A stretch of DNA of 64,000 nt from Omphalotus guepiniiformis. Taxonomy: Eukaryota > Basidiomycota > Agaricomycetes > Agaricales > Omphalotaceae. Positions within the stretch are counted from its first letter, which is position 1; every line of letters begins with the position of its first letter. Of this stretch, positions 31,993 to 50,199 are shown in pieces. The notes beneath the pieces are model-generated. The model was given only the letters and a program-made list of their open reading frames with translations. It searched no databases and was not told the origin of the DNA. Position numbers and translations under genes: made by a program. The stretch covers positions 62,001 to 126,000 of the forward strand of contig JAQOOI010000009.1 of NCBI GenBank assembly GCA_028554645.1, read 5' to 3'.

Positions 31993-34900
31993 ATGCGCAT
32001 ATACGCCATTGCACTTTCCCTAATCTCATGGGCGGTTCTATGTCTGGCCTTACACGAATCGGACGTTGGAGTCGTCGACTGGCATAAACTTCAAATAGGT
32101 GTCCCATTACACGAAACAACTTCAACTGCACCTACATTCCACCGAGTTGGAGGCAAAAACACGCAGAGTGTTGTTATTAGCGCGACTGGAAGTAATGTTT
32201 TGACTGCTGTGAACCCAGTTAATGGATCGGTTGGTGCGAGTTTTGGGTTTTGTTCCATTGGGACTGACATGCTGAATCTCTTTTGGAATTTCTATGTAAA
32301 GTTTGGAGATATGTGTTTGAACCTCAAGATAGAATTGCGTCGTTTCGGAAAGATGGATCAAGTACGTTAATTGAATAAACATATTCCACTGACGCAAGCT
32401 GATTCCTTACTGTAAATTGTAGTTGTCACCAGTTTATCAGGTTTTGGCGGCGCTACATTACGGTCCTTCGACGTCCTAACTGGCGACCTCTTACTTGAAC
32501 GCCGTCTTCATGATCCCGCACTTGGTCTCCTCTCTGAACCAAATCATCTCGGGACATTCGTTGCATTCGGCAACAAAACGCAGGACCTCCCAGATTTCTT
32601 TGTATTGACAAATGGACACACAGTTAATCACATCTCAGGCTCTGAGACGAAATGGTCATGGACTTCTGAGGACCAAAGGTACGCTTGATGTTCCTCGCTA
32701 TTACTCCCGAAAACTGAGCGTTTCTCATCAGCTCCCTGGTAATATACTCGACAATTCTCCCAACATCAGAAGCAATATACGTCCTTGCCCTTGCTAAATC
32801 CTTCGCTTCATACACTCTTCATGTAACCGCCCTGTCCCCTGTAACCGGCGACGTCCTCTCGTCCTCCGCCATCCCTTCAAGTATCTCAAACGGCCTCACT
32901 GACATCACGATACTCTCTACTCCTTCTCCGCGTATAATATGGCTCGAAAGCGAAACCATCAAGTCTCTCGTGTTGACGCCCACCATTCAAGGCAAGCCCT
33001 CCGCCCTAAAAGGATCTTCGTACCAGAAGATTGTCGATGTTGGTTTGAGTGCACATGGGATGCTAGTAGGCATAAAATCCGATGGGACTGGGGAGGTGAT
33101 TACCGCGGATGATAAAGGACTCAAGGTTTTGAAAGAATTTGAGGGCTCTGTGAGTCCTTTTTGCTCGACTTTTGGATTGTGGCTTTTGCTGATGTCGGAG
33201 TATGTTAGGCTCCTTCGGAGAGGAGAACCGAGTCAATGTATGCTGGTGGTTTTGACAAGGATGGAAAACCGTACATCGCACGGCTGTATTGGTCATTGTT
33301 TTTACGAGTACGTCTGAGTTCCTCGGATATATGCGCTACTTTCGTTTCTAATTTACCCCCAAGCTCGCTTCTGCAGAAATCTACGCTCCTCATCTCGCAG
33401 AAGGCAAAGGTCTCATCGCGGGCTATTCATTCCCATTCGATACCAACACCCACGGGATAATCAAGCATGTAAGGTTCTCCCCTTAAAATGCTGCACTGAG
33501 TACCTGACTCCCTTTTAAAAGATGACAATAGACGCCGCGAACCCAGGACCACACACCGTCCTCGGCCGTCTCTTCCTTACAACCTCAACAGGTGCAATCC
33601 AGCTATGGCAACAAGATAAACTCCAATGGACCCGCGAGGAAGGTCTTACAGAGCTCACTGCTACTGAATTCGTTGAGCTTCCCGAACGTGTTCTTCTTTC
33701 AGGAGAAGCAAGAGGAGAAGAAGGGTTCACGGAGAGAGTTTTGAGGCAGATTAAAGATGCGAGGGATCTACCGAGTTATTTATTGCGTTTTGTTAAACGT
33801 TTCGCTACGGGTTCATATGAATCTGCGACGTCTTCCGCCGCTTCGAGTTTGGTTGGCTCTGCCTCCGCCTCGAGTTCGAGTTCGAGTGTGAGCTCGACGA
33901 CGACGACGCTACCGTTCCGTGATGCGTTTGGGTTTAGACAGGTTTTGGTTGGTGCTACTTCCTACGGGAAGATATATGGGATTGATACGAGTAACGGAGA
34001 GATTTTGTGGAGTAGGGTATTGGGGTTGGTTGGGGAGAGTGGTGTGAGGGTACTACCTGTTGAGGATAAGATGTTTGTTGTTAGGAATGTGGGGGATGCT
34101 GATGATTCTGGGGAAGCGAAGGGTCCGGAGGTGGTTCTTGTTGCGAAGAGGGTTGTTGATGGGGTGAGTTGGGGTTTTTTTTTCTTTCATGCAATTCAAG
34201 AGGCTGATAGGGGTTCTTCTATTTAGTCGTCTTCTGAGGATATAATTCTTTTCCATTTTAATGCTTTGACTGGCCAGGACGCGATGGGTGTTTCGAAGGA
34301 CGGCGAGCCTCTTCAAGGACTCGAAGCTTTCCAGGGGTCGTTGGTTAATGCCTATCTCCTGAACCCTGAACAGAGCCGAGTCGTCGTGTTGCTAGACTCG
34401 CAGTTGAAAGTACGTTTACATCCCTTGTCCTACATTCCTTCTCTTCAACCCATACCAAGCTCACCACCCCTACATAGGTCCACCTATATCCCAACACACC
34501 CTTAACCCAAGCAACTTTTACCTCCACCGCTTCATCTCTATCCGTTCCTCTCCAATTGCCTGTATCCTCTCAAGGCCAGCGTCGTCTAGTCGGCCACCAA
34601 TTCATCCCACTCGCCGAAGGCGCAGAAGCGTATCCTACATGGACACTTTCCTTCCCAGATGGAGAGGATATCCAATCCATCATTCCACCTTCCTCCCGCG
34701 GGCGGCCAGTCGCTTCTATAGGAAAAGTTCTTGGGAACCGGACGACTTTGTACAAGTACCTCAATGAGCGTCTTTTTATTTTGCTTACCGCACCACATTC
34801 CTCTTTGGGTTCGGGCCCTGCTGCGGCTAGGTGTGGGTTATACTTGGTTGACGGTGTGAAGGGTAGTGTTGTGTATCATGCTACGCTGCCTACTGCTGGA

Positions 34901-35782
34901 GGAGGGTGTAATGTCAAAGCGGCGCTAACGGAGAATTGGCTCGTATATCATTACTATGATGAGGAGTTTCAGGGTGTTGGGCAGGCGAAGGGGTATAAGA
35001 TGGTTAGTGTTGAGTTTTATGAGGGTAAGAGTGTGGATGATAAGACGAAGAGGTGGGTGTGTTTTGCTGAAATTTTATGTTTTGAGAATTTGGACTGACG
35101 TGCGCTTGTTAAGCTCGGAAATGACGTCCTATTCGGATAAGAATTTGGATATCACGGTTTTTGAGCAGTCTTTTGTTTATCCACATGGGATCTCTGCGAT
35201 TACGACTACGTCGACCAAGTTTGGGATTACTAGTAAGGATATTATTGGTGAGTGCATGTGAATTAGTTTGTACCTTTGGGTGTCTTTTCTAATGGTCGGG
35301 GTTGGATGTAGTTGCCAATACGAATAACAAAATCCAATCGTTTTCACGTCGGTTCCTTGACCCCCGCCGACCGATGAATCGAAAACCGACGAATGAAGAG
35401 ATGGAAGAGTTTCTTTTCCAGTATGATCCTTTGCTTCCCGATGATTCGAGAAGAGTTATATCACATACATATCAAGTGCGTTCGCTACTACTTTGTCTTC
35501 GTATACCGAACTTTCACTGATTTGATTCATACAATACAGGTCATTAACACACGACGTATCATAACCACACCCGCCCTACTCGAATCAACATCCTTAGTAT
35601 TCGCCTATGGGTTAGATCTATTCCTAACAAGAGTCGCGCCGTCGAGTACGTTTGATGTATTGAATGAGAACTTTAATAAGGTACAGCTTGTGCTTACTGT
35701 TTCTGGGTTGGCTGTTGCTATTCTTGTTACTAAACCGATGGTGAGGAGGAAGAGGTTGAGGGAGAGGTGGTATCAGTATTGA
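31993..35782 (+). CDS. EMC1: ER membrane protein complex subunit 1
   Basis: Twelve exons join in frame: 31993-32233, 32302-32361, 32423-32678, 32732-33149, 33209-33307, 33364-33468, 33522-34163, 34227-34409, 34478-35052, 35114-35247, 35312-35475, 35540-35782; about 1039 aa. A signal peptide (MRIYAIALSLISWAVLCLAL) opens it. A PQQ-like beta-propeller follows (TAVNPVNGSVVWRYVFEP, SLSGFGGATLRSFD, GATSYGKIYGIDTSNGEIL). The C-terminal DUF1620 part is unmistakable (VYPHGISAITTTSTKFGITS, VINTRRIITTPALLESTSL, YGLDLFLTRVAPS), then one membrane span (LVLTVSGLAVAILV) and a basic tail. EMC1 is the large luminal subunit of the EMC insertase, which inserts tail-anchored and multi-pass proteins into the ER membrane. 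Length is near that of human EMC1. Confident. Confidence 0.95.
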
Positions 35783-36008
35783 AGTTGGTATATACGCTAA
35801 GTAGGTATTGGTATTGGTATTGTAGAGTTAATCTATTAGAATTTTTGGATGAGTGTGGTTGGGTATATGCGCTGTAGAATTTCATTTCAGTCAAGGTGCA
35901 TTCCCGGATGTATGCGCTTTGCGGCCCGTCCTTATTTGCCTTTGTATGTCAAGAGCTTCATAACCTCGCAGACTCCGTCAACACCCGCGTCGAAAGCCCT
36001 CGGGTTCA

Positions 36009-37004
36009 ATGAATTTCGCAAGGACAAGACTGGTATGCCCTCATTTACGTTCATTTTCAAAGACTCAATGGAACTTCTTAGCTTAGCAGTCGAGGCGCGC
36101 GACCTCTTGCGTTAGCAGCAGCAGCTGGAGCTGTTTTATCGTCTTCGGAGCGGGACAAGGTTAGCAACTTTTCCTTTCCTGCTCGTACAATTGACTAGGA
36201 CCTCATGCGCGTTTGTTGCAGCCGTCAATTTACTCCGCACCTGAAACCGAGATTGTATTGCAAGAAGTACCTTCTGAACTAGAGAGGCAAATTGGTATTG
36301 CCAGAAGACAGGTTACAGCGAGTTTCAAGGACGCTCATGCTCAAGTTCAAGGACTTGTATCAAAGTGGATTGGGGTTGAACATGCTATTGAAAGTGCGTA
36401 CTAGATTTCCCGTATTTTCTCAGAGGAATATTCAAATTCACTCACATACATCGCCGTCGTAGACCGCATAAAATCAATAATCTCACCCTCCGAGTCTCTA
36501 ACCCCAGGAATCCTCTACGTAGGCGTAGCAACCCTCAGCGGATCCATAATCTCTCGTAACCGTATCCTCCCAATCCGCCTCATCCTCCCCCCAACTCTCC
36601 TAGCAGTATCCCTAAACCACTTCCTCCCAAAAACAACCTCAAATCTAACTTCATACTTTGGTTCTCTGGAAGACACCTATTTCCCTACATTAGCGCAAAA
36701 ACACAATGTAGCGAATGCTCATACTGCTATGACTTGGGAGAGGATAAAGGATGCTACGGCTAGTGGGAGGGATAGTTTGAATGGTGGTGTTGTGGCTGCT
36801 GTGGATAAGATTCAGGAGGCGACGGGGTTGAAGTTTAAGGAGACTCTTGGGTTGGGGCAGAGTGCTGTGAAGAAGGTGGAGGGTCAGGTTGTTGAGGCTG
36901 TTCATGCTGTTGAGAAGAAGGTTGAAGAGGTTAAGGCTTCGGCTGAGTCGAAAATAGAGAAGGGTTCTTCAGAGAAGAAGGAGGATGGAAAGCGGCTAGT
37001 ATAG
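36009..37004 (+). CDS. MICOS subunit Mic26/Mic27-like (apolipoprotein O family)
   Basis: Four exons: 36009-36032, 36082-36159, 36222-36393, 36463-37004; about 271 aa. The start gives a basic, hydroxylated N-terminus (MNFARTRLLSSRGARPLAL) like a mitochondrial presequence, then an Ala-rich hydrophobic stretch (ALAAAAGAVL) that is probably a membrane segment. Next is PSIYSAPETEIVLQE, the conserved entry of the APOO domain, and a second hydrophobic part (GILYVGVATLSGSIISRNR) with LPPTLLAVSLNHFLP and SYFGSLEDTYFP. The tail is a charged coiled coil (HAVEKKVEEVKASAESK). Mic26/27 proteins organise crista junctions and bind cardiolipin in the inner mitochondrial membrane. It lies 226 bases after EMC1 in the same direction. 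Confidence 0.85.
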
Positions 37005-37292
37005 GTTTTGGTATCGGTTTCTAGGCCAGCTTTTGCAATTCATTATATGAACTCTTTGACAATTCCTTGACATGGACGCTATGGTTACCCATCGTACCTC
37101 GAGGTTTCGCAAAGCTTTCTTCTAAATAGCAACCAGATTGTTGAACGCGAATCGTCTTCCTTGCAGTACATCCCAAATCATTGTGTATATGCATTCTAGC
37201 GAGTACAAGGAAACGATAAATCTACAGAGTTTTTCACGGGCACCAAGATAACAATAAAATAGATGCAGGTATATAATCGACGAAATAAAGAT

Positions 37293-41664
<4,372 letters not shown>

Positions 41665-42816
41665 GGATAAGACAAGAGGGGAGACGAGAACAAGTGGGCC
41701 CGGAAAATATTCACTATATTTGTGAGTTTAGGGCTGGTCAAAACGCGTACGGTGGTCTTCCACGTGATCGTGAGCGTTAAAATTGGCGGAGGCCTGGATT
41801 TCGAATTTACTCACAACGCTTGCAGATTATTACAGAGGTTCATAACCTGTTCATGTTTTCCTTTCTTTAAATTGAAAGAGAAGGTGAACTTCTAACTTGC
41901 TATTGGAGATATCTTTCTCAATGGCCTAACTGTGGCCATTAAGACTATCATTTTAGCGCCCGCAAAGGGACTCAGTAAATCGAAAGGGCTCATCGTACTA
42001 ATGGCACAAGAGTCAGACGGGGCTCCCGAAGAATAGGCCACAATCTCAGGTCTGAGTATTCGTATCTGACGAAAGTCCAAATTGAATTGTACGTTTTGCG
42101 TCATTCTTTGTGCATTCAGACTAAGACGATCTTCCATGGCACAGCCAGTTAGACGTACGTTTGAATGCACTTCTGACAGATCCGTAATTCATTCCGTGCT
42201 TCCCTTCCTAGTGCATCTGACCGCACTCTAATGGTCCGTAACTTGCATCATGTTCATTCCTGATACCGATAACAAGCCGAAAAAAGTGGACCTCTTACGG
42301 TCTTCTGCGCAGCAAGATCTCATAATTGGTGTAGATGACCTTTGCCGAAACCTATGTACCGCAAACTAAAGCCAACCTTTTTCCGTCACATTTTCCGTTG
42401 AGCAACTATCGTTGCTACCCAGGTACTTTCTGGGCTTGACAATGAACAACCTCGGATATACCCATAGTTTATCCTCAGTGGACCGTGTCCTGGAATGGGA
42501 AGGTCTCTGCGGTCCTGGGCTGTTAGCTTTTCAAGCGGACCGTGTCTCTTAGCAATGCTCGTCACCTGCAGCCTAGCCTCTCGAACTCGACTCTTTTGCC
42601 GTACAACCTCAACTATGCGCGTCTCTGAAGGGCTATTTGCATTCTTCCGGACTCACCATGTCCTCATGGTGAATGGTTACACCTCACGGGCCGCCGTACG
42701 GGCCTACAACGTCTGCTTTACGAAGGGACTAATTGCATGACCACTAGCAGGAAATCATTTAAGGCTTCTGAGCACGTACATGAAACCAAGCATCCCTTCC
42801 GTTTGCTCTAATCGCA
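41665..42816. other. divergent promoter region
   Basis: About 1.15 kb between the divergent SNF2 gene and the AA9 LPMO gene. No gene is supported: an ATG-less frame near 42495-42740 and a minus-strand one near 41892-42170 lack motifs. Both promoters should lie here. Confidence 0.5.
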
Positions 42817-44222
42817 ATGCTCTTCGTGTTACCTGTACTAGCTTTTATCGCCTCAGCATACGGCCATGGCTATGTCCAAGAGATCGTTGACGGGTCTCAA
42901 GTGTATTCAGGATATTTACCGTATACTGACCCTTACATGAATCCTATTCCCGAGCGCATTGTACGCAAAATCCCTGGCAATGGTAAGCTACGACTCTCCA
43001 CTAAGGACCCTTCATTGACTTGGTGTTTTTCAGGTCCAGTCACTGATCTTACTTTGATCGAGTATGCAATTACGCTGTGATACACCCCATTTGTAAAACT
43101 GACGATAGCATTTTGTTCCAGTATTCAATGCAATGGAGACGCCGTCAACGATTTCGTCACTGCTCCAGCAGCATTATATGCCACTGTAGCTGCAGGCTCT
43201 CAAATGAATTTGAACTGGACTACTTGGCCTGACAGCCACGTCGTTGAGTTACTTAGTGTGCAACTTGTCTCGTTCTACGCTCATGATTTGAAAACGATTT
43301 AGGGACCTATGATAACATATATGGCTCGCGCTCCCAGCGACATCACGTCCTGGATGCCCGGAACTGAGTACAATCACTTCAATTATCATCGTTCAAAAGC
43401 GTGTTCTTGACCACAGGATTCTGTTCAGTTCGGTATGGTTCAAAGTCGCGGAAGCCGGGAAAACCGCAGATGGCAAATGGGCTTCTACCGACCTGCTCTC
43501 TGCTGCAAACAGCATTTACACGTTTACTATCCCGCAGAATTTGAAGGCTGGTCAATACATCGTCAGACACGAGATGTAGGTTTCTGTTTTCCTCGCCCGC
43601 GCCGACGAAGTGTGTTGCTAAAGTTGAATGACAGTATCGCTTTGCATTCCGGTAATAAGGCTCCGCTATTGAAGAATATACACTTTCATCTGATCCTTCT
43701 ATCATAGCCTACACCTATCCAGGAGCACAGTTCTATCCCAGCTGCATACAAATCGAGGTCACCGGGTCCGGAAGCGCGTTCCCAACCTCCTTCGTCTCAT
43801 TCCCAGGAGCTTACACTCCGACCACACCAGGTAAGTGCCTTCTTCTACGCTTGTGCTTCATTCGACTAAATCATACATAGGTATCGTATATGATGTTTAT
43901 ACGAGTGAGTGCTATGCCTTCGTCTTCTCTACCCACCTGCTCATATGAATCCCTGTGACATAGACACTAGCGTAAGTGCGATGTATTCACCGCGAAAGCA
44001 AGGGGCTAACCACTCATTTGCCTAGGCATACCCCATTCCTGGTCCGGAAGTGTACGTGCTTTATTCTTATCGAAAAACGTGTAACTGAAATTCAGGTTGA
44101 CAGTTGGACCGGAAACTGAGAACGCGTTAAGCCAGATATTCTTAGTTCTCAAAGAAATTAAGCTTCGTCTCCATTGCACTTGGGTCCATATGTTTTTCGT
44201 TACTATTTTGAAACTGTTTTGA
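42817..44222 (+). CDS. AA9 lytic polysaccharide monooxygenase
   Basis: Eleven exons join in frame (42817-42982, 43034-43061, 43122-43242, 43303-43367, 43429-43575, 43635-43651, 43708-43830, 43881-43904, 43964-43971, 44026-44051, 44096-44222), about 283 aa. A signal peptide ([16 protein letters not shown]) is cut to leave His17 as the new N-terminus (HGYVQE), the first ligand of the copper histidine brace. The second His is in [14 protein letters not shown]. The axial Tyr is in [13 protein letters not shown], and [17 protein letters not shown] is the usual core motif. AA9 enzymes oxidatively cleave cellulose or related glucans outside the cell using copper and H2O2/O2. No CBM1 or linker is seen. 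One exon is only 8 nt. The last exon and stop are less sure than the catalytic part. Confidence 0.88.
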
Positions 44223-44486
44223 AAGCAAAGTGAGGAACTGAATAAGTATGCCGTTTCGCATACCCGCAGCCTGAGTGACTCTCAAGGTCACAAATGATCA
44301 AGCCTCTCGAGGAAACAAACACAGAAAACAAGAAAAACAAGACATCACATTTTGCTACATATAATGTGAGGGTAGAAATATTCAGCTGTACATTTACTAA
44401 ATAAGACAAGGATAGAATGCGTCCCAGTACACAGAGCCAAAGAAAATCCCTTCATAAAAAACATGATCAGGAAATCACAACCGTAA

Positions 44487-47400
44487 TTAATTATTTAGTG
44501 CTTTGCAGTAATCTATGTTCAAGGTCTCAGATGAAGGGTTCAGAGCAATACTTCATGTCAGAACAAAATACACCGAAAGGAAAATAATAGATAACCCACC
44601 AGAGCCCAAGTAGGGAATGCAGTTGCCTTGCCACCTGCTCCGCCGACAGCAAAGGTCCAAACGAAGATCATGATCTACCGTAGAAAAATATGAATACGTA
44701 GATCGAACGAATTGCGCTTTGTACGCACCGAAGTTCCTCCATCCAAAGCTGCACTCAGAAGGAAGTTGTATTTACGGAACCAAGTCGCATGGTACCTGGT
44801 GTTATATTCACATATTTAATACTCTGGTAATCATTTGCAGTGAATCCTATCTGCTCACCTTCGGAGGTAGTACTGAGAGAATATGGCCAGGAGGAAAGTA
44901 GTGAAGACACTGGAGTTGATACCAACACTCAAGAAACCCAGTTCGGCTAACGGGATCAGAAAAAGAGTTTAGACGCAAAGAGAACGGAGGGAGGACTAGA
45001 AATCTGGCGTACCGACTAGAACCGGGGTGAAGACATGGTTGAATCCGACCTTGGGCCACTTCTTGTGCAAGAGCCAGAAGGGGATTGGAACCAAGAGACC
45101 GACGAGCAGCATGTACGGAACGAACTGGAAGATAAGATACAATGAGCCATCCATTCACAATTTTACATGCATGCAAAGAGAGACTTACTCCGTATCGGGT
45201 GCCCGTAGCATACAAAGGCTTTCCGAGAGCACCCCAAGCGATAGCCGCACTATTATAGGATTGAACCTGATAGAAGAATGATGAGCTGCCCATTCTCGTA
45301 GCCATAGACGTGTATTCAATTTACCTGTTGACCTGACCAGGTATTTGAACCCTGCACATCAAGCAAGACAGCACGATTAGTCCCGATGACGGTGGTCATG
45401 ATAATAAAGTTCAAAATTCCGCCCTAACCAGCCAAGAACGGTATCAGTTAAGGATCCCGCGCGCGTCACAATCGACACTAGAAGGACTTACGAGAACAGT
45501 GCCAACAACCTGCACGACGAATGTCGTACGAGGAGGAAGCTTGGTGTATTGGCCCTAAGAGAGCAAGGAGCGATCTCGTGAGCGGGGGGATCTTATTAAA
45601 CCTAAAGAATGTGAAGCTTACCATCTTCAAGTCTTGAAGGAGGAGAATTCCCTGAGAGACAGGGTTCTCACCGTACAAAGTGAAGTACATGTTCGCTACG
45701 GGCTTTCCGGGAACAAGGGCGCCGCAGAGCATCTAGCATCAATAATCATCAGCTCCGGCTACTACGCATAGTACAGGAATAACCAGATTTTACCTGCATC
45801 AGATTTTGTACATTCGGAGCATAGCCGACAGTAGCGTTCAACTACGGAATTGAATTGAATGTTAGAAGGAAGATAGTGAATAGGTGCCAAAAACAACTCA
45901 CGGTACCGATGATAGGAACAAAAATCCAGGCAAATATAACTGCAACAATTAAAGCCCAGGCCGGTAAACCAGAATCCGCGGCGTATGCCAAACCAATGGA
46001 TAAGGCCAAGCACAAGCCGAAAATGACCATGTAGTACCAGTTGCTGATATCCTTGTAGACCTGAAGACGTGGTGAAATGAGCTCCATGACGTGTATAAGT
46101 CGGAAACACACGACATACCTTCATCTTACGGTAGTGAGGGTCATCGCACTCGCGGGTCTAAAAGAGGATAGAAGATTCAACATCCAGCGTCCCGCGAACA
46201 TATATTTTTCTACTGACCCAGTAATTCACCAGGATATCTTTGATGGTGGGCCAGTGCCACAAGAAGAAATGGGTGACAGCCGCTATTCATAGGCAGATAA
46301 TGAGCATTGCAGTGAGAACTCATAAAAAGCAACCGTTCCCTACCTCCAATGTAGATGGTCCTGCTGACCTTGTAAAGCAGCTGGGAAGCAGCGTACCAGG
46401 GCAGACCCTAAAAATGAAACCGTTCAGCCTAGATTTTTTAGTTTATACAAGGACCAACGCACCCTGTTGCTCAAGGAGAGTATTGTTGAGAGTGAAGTCG
46501 GGGTTCAGAATGGCAAGCTGGTCGTACTGCGTGCCTACACACGGAATGAGCTAGACAATAAAAAACATGCAATATATGAAAACTAACCGTTCTCGTAATA
46601 CAACAATTGAGACAGGAAGGGGAAGTTCTGGGCGTTCCAGACATTTCTAGCATAGCAAGCGCAGAAAGCGATCCTAACAAACACCGGGACATCAGCAAGG
46701 GCTATAACTTGACTTCAAGACGTAGGAAAACTTACATGCAAACAGCACAGCCGGCGTAAAGCGACATCATCGTAGACAGCGGCGTAAACATCGCTCCAAT
46801 AGTAGAACCGCCAGAACCGACATAGGCCCAGTCGAAGCATAACGCAAAGGCACCCAGACCTTCGTTGTTGTTGGCGCCACCTACATATATGACATGTCAG
46901 TAATCTGCCAGACGTGGAGATATGGCCATATGGCTAACCGAAGATACGAGTGACCCATGCGCTCTTCCGGTCAGCCAAGCAAAAGATACTGATACCAGTG
47001 AGTGTTCTACGTGTGAGAGAGAGGATAGGTTAGCACTTCCAATCAAGCGAAGAATATGCGACTGTCAATACTGACGGGGCGATGTACTCCTGTTGGGGAG
47101 GAGATAATGGTCAGCTGCCGTTGAATCAAAAATGAACCGGACAAAGACACGTACGGGGAACCATTCCCAGATAAAGATAGAAATGAAAACAATCCAGAAG
47201 AATCTTAGACGCTTCTTCTGCATTACGGCTTCCTTTCCGCGGTGAAGTGTATCGAACCTGGGTAGAGTTGTGTCAATCATACATTCGAAACGTCAGGGGT
47301 GACAAGCCGAACAGTTGTACAGTGGGCATCAGTTGGGGGTACACAGCAAATGTCGGGTACACTAGGAAGTCGCGCATGATACCTAGTCGACGAGTTTAGC

Positions 47401-48580
47401 TATCTTGAACATGATCAAACAAGCACGCGGAAAAACTCACCGGCCATTCCATATCCAATCAATTGCGAGGAAATCAGGCTAACATTGCGAATCATTCGTC
47501 ATTCAGAAGAACGATCAGACGAGGTGGTTGAAACACTAACGTGAAAATACCAACACCGGCATTGGGACGGACGTGGTAGTAAAGATCCTGAGAGGCGAAG
47601 ATACTGATTGCCAAAGCCGCTACTGAGGCGGTCGAGGACATAATGGTGATCGCAACGTGCTCCTTAAGGTCTAAAAAATTCACCTCCGCTCAGTTCATAT
47701 CACAAAAATGCGTAAGTTCGCTACTCACTGAAGGGCCCATGGTTCAAGAACCTTGAGAAAAAGATATGAGGGTTTTTTTCGTCTTCTGGTAGAAAACACA
47801 TACCTCCAAAACGCATTGTCCCGTGTCTTGATACGGGCCTTCTCACTTGGTCCTGGGATGATTTCTTCTAGGACCTAAAAAACGGATTATGAGCTGCTTA
47901 CGGCAACACTGTGCTCTTCCTATAGGCTTACCCTCCCAAATATGTACGAGATGATCTAGAACGAACGCTCTCGTTAATAGTCAAATTTCGGGGTGCGAGA
48001 AGGGTGAACTAACCTGTAAGAACAGAGAGCTGACGGTAATCTAAAAGGACGAATGATTAGCTCCTAACACGCATCGGTCAGAAGAATGTTGTCTACCGTT
48101 TGAGGTCGGAAGTACTAAGAGAAGTAATCTCTAATGAGCACAAAGATCGAGGGCGACGGCAAGTCATACACTTACAAAGATCTGTCCCAAGACTGAACCG
48201 AAACAAGAAAGTCCAAGACCCAAAAACCACATTCGGAAAGTGAATACGCGGAGAGTGGGGTCGTCCTCAAGGGAAATTAAACGGAGAGAGTAATCTGAAT
48301 CCGTTTCTGCGCAATGACATTAGAACGAGGGCGTGAGTTTGAAGTTAGGGTAGGACCTACCAATGGGTCGCTCCTTTCCATCCTCTCCCAAGTCGATGAG
48401 CCGAGGGCCGTCTGTGAAAACCTCGCCTACTTCGTCAGTGTCGATGGGAACCTGGTCCTTGCCCTCAAACTTCTCGTCGGTCAAGGAGTCCGTACGACTG
48501 GAATTATTGATGTCAGCCTTCTCATCGAACGACGGTGGCTTATCGCCGTGAAGCGTCGGTACTGCGTCAATCGCTGCCAT
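44487..48580 (-). CDS. OPT-family oligopeptide transporter
   Basis: Many short exons on the minus strand. The first ATG is at 48580 (MAAIDAVPTLHGDKPP); upstream the frame starts only with TTG. A hydrophilic N-terminus (DLGEDGKERPIG, LISLEDDPTLRVFTFRMW) precedes multiple membrane spans. Family motifs in order: FRMWFLGLGLSCFGSVLGQI, GPFNLKEHVAITIMSSTAS, FFWIVFISIFIWEWFPEYI, FALCFDWAYVGSGGS, NASN-like NPDFTLN, ALIVAVIFAWIFVPIIGT, NVQNLMQMLCGALVPGKPVA, MYFTLYGENPVSQGILLLQD, and SYNSAAIAWGALG. The end resembles the usual NP...DYC tail (NPSSETLNIDYC); the final junction was not resolved. OPT proteins import small peptides with protons at the plasma membrane. Fits nutrient uptake beside the neighbouring LPMO, although co-regulation is only a guess. 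Confidence 0.88.
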
Positions 48581-50199
48581 TTCTTGCACGAAACGAGCGA
48601 GGGCGAGGAGCACAGAAGGAAAGCAGGGCTTCAAAATATTCCAGAAGGACCCATGCCCCTTTTATTTCCATCTCGAAGCAAATGTCCCATCATTTGCTGG
48701 GCCTGGAAGGGTAGCAGAGGCACATGGTTTGTATGGCGCGATAAGTGGTAAGATTTGGCTCAAGTGGCTGTCGGAGCATTTCTTTATAGATAAGAAGCGA
48801 CCCTAACGAACCCGTGAGCCGAGCATCATTTGATTTCTAAAAATGTCGATACAAGTGAATAATAGCCGTAGGCCTTTCAGGTACAGCAGTCGGTATATGT
48901 ACGTACCATGGGCGGGAGACGATAGGTGACGAAGACTGGTACAGCATTGAATCAACTGCAGAAGGTGTGATGAGGCGTGATTGGATCCAAGTTTTGCCGA
49001 ATACTTCTAACGTTGCAAGCACGCTTGTTTTAAGAAGAAGAAAGTCAGCCATGCGTCCCAAAAGTCAAGTATGTATAGGTGAAACTTGTGAGAATTCTGG
49101 CAAATCTCTCGAACGAAAGAAATGAGAAAAAATGCCATGACAATCTCCCACAAGAACCACCACTGCCAAGACCGACAAACCCAATCCGTTGATGCGGATA
49201 TCGGCAGGCTTTAGCAGACTTTAGCTAGTTCCTCAAGTTGCCGGTTGGAGAGCGTTGGAGGCGTTGGTCTTTTTCAGGCACAAAATAAGCACCTCACCTG
49301 AATTTCTTGCACACGACTCAGCTCCGACGGCGGCGCAGGATAGCATGTGGAGATGTGGAGGAATTATAACCCATCGACAGGGGGGAGTTACCGGAGGTTA
49401 CAGTACAAGCCCAACAAGGCCATGTGCATAGGTCCAGAATTGGCTTGGTAGTACGTAGTAGTACGTACGTACAACTCAGCAGCCACTGAAAAATGCTATG
49501 CGCCTTGCATGCGCGTCTCCTCGAAGATTTTGCTAGAACATATGTAGCCGCGACGGTCCAAACGGGGTCAGCCAAAGAGAATTTCCAAGTCCCCTCGCTG
49601 ATGAAAGATTGAAGACGGACGAAGAACGCAAAGATGCTCTGGCACTTCAAGAAATTGCCAGTGTGGTTCTGAGGAGAAGTTGAATCCTCGGGATAGGGTT
49701 AGGAGCGACGGCAAAGTCGGCTTCGGTCCTCGGAAGGCAACGGGGAGCCGCTGAAGGTCCTGCCGCCCGGCGCCGTCCGGTCGTCCGCCACAGCGTTTTT
49801 AGTGGCCCCGACATCTCATGCCCGTACCGTCAGTGCCACCTCCGATCTAAAAAGTCGGGGAGACACATGCTTCCATGGATTCGACATCCCGTGTCGCCTT
49901 TTAGTTACATTGCATACATATGTACGTGGTCAGCTATGTATGTATGTAGGAGCCCGACTCAGCACCTCTCAGCACTTGCGATAATAAGTATCATACCGCA
50001 AATGAATCTGATGTGAAGATGTATCCATTCCAAGCTGAACTCAACAGGCACATACATACATCCTTATCTCTGTACATACAGACATTTTGCAAGGCACATA
50101 ACTCGCAGATCACTCCAATCCCAAGATCTGTACCTGTACAATTTTAATAAAATCATGGGATTACTTAGTGTGTATATGTGGGTCAAGTATATGTATAGA
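48581..50199. other. long intergenic region
   Basis: About 1.6 kb with no supportable gene. It must contain the OPT promoter (near 48600-48900) and the 3' flank of the BTB gene. Short palindrome-like runs of gtac occur near 49446-49470, and a GC-rich stretch lies near 49690-49800. Frames at 48837-49061 and 49318-49650 (minus) lack motifs. Confidence 0.45.
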
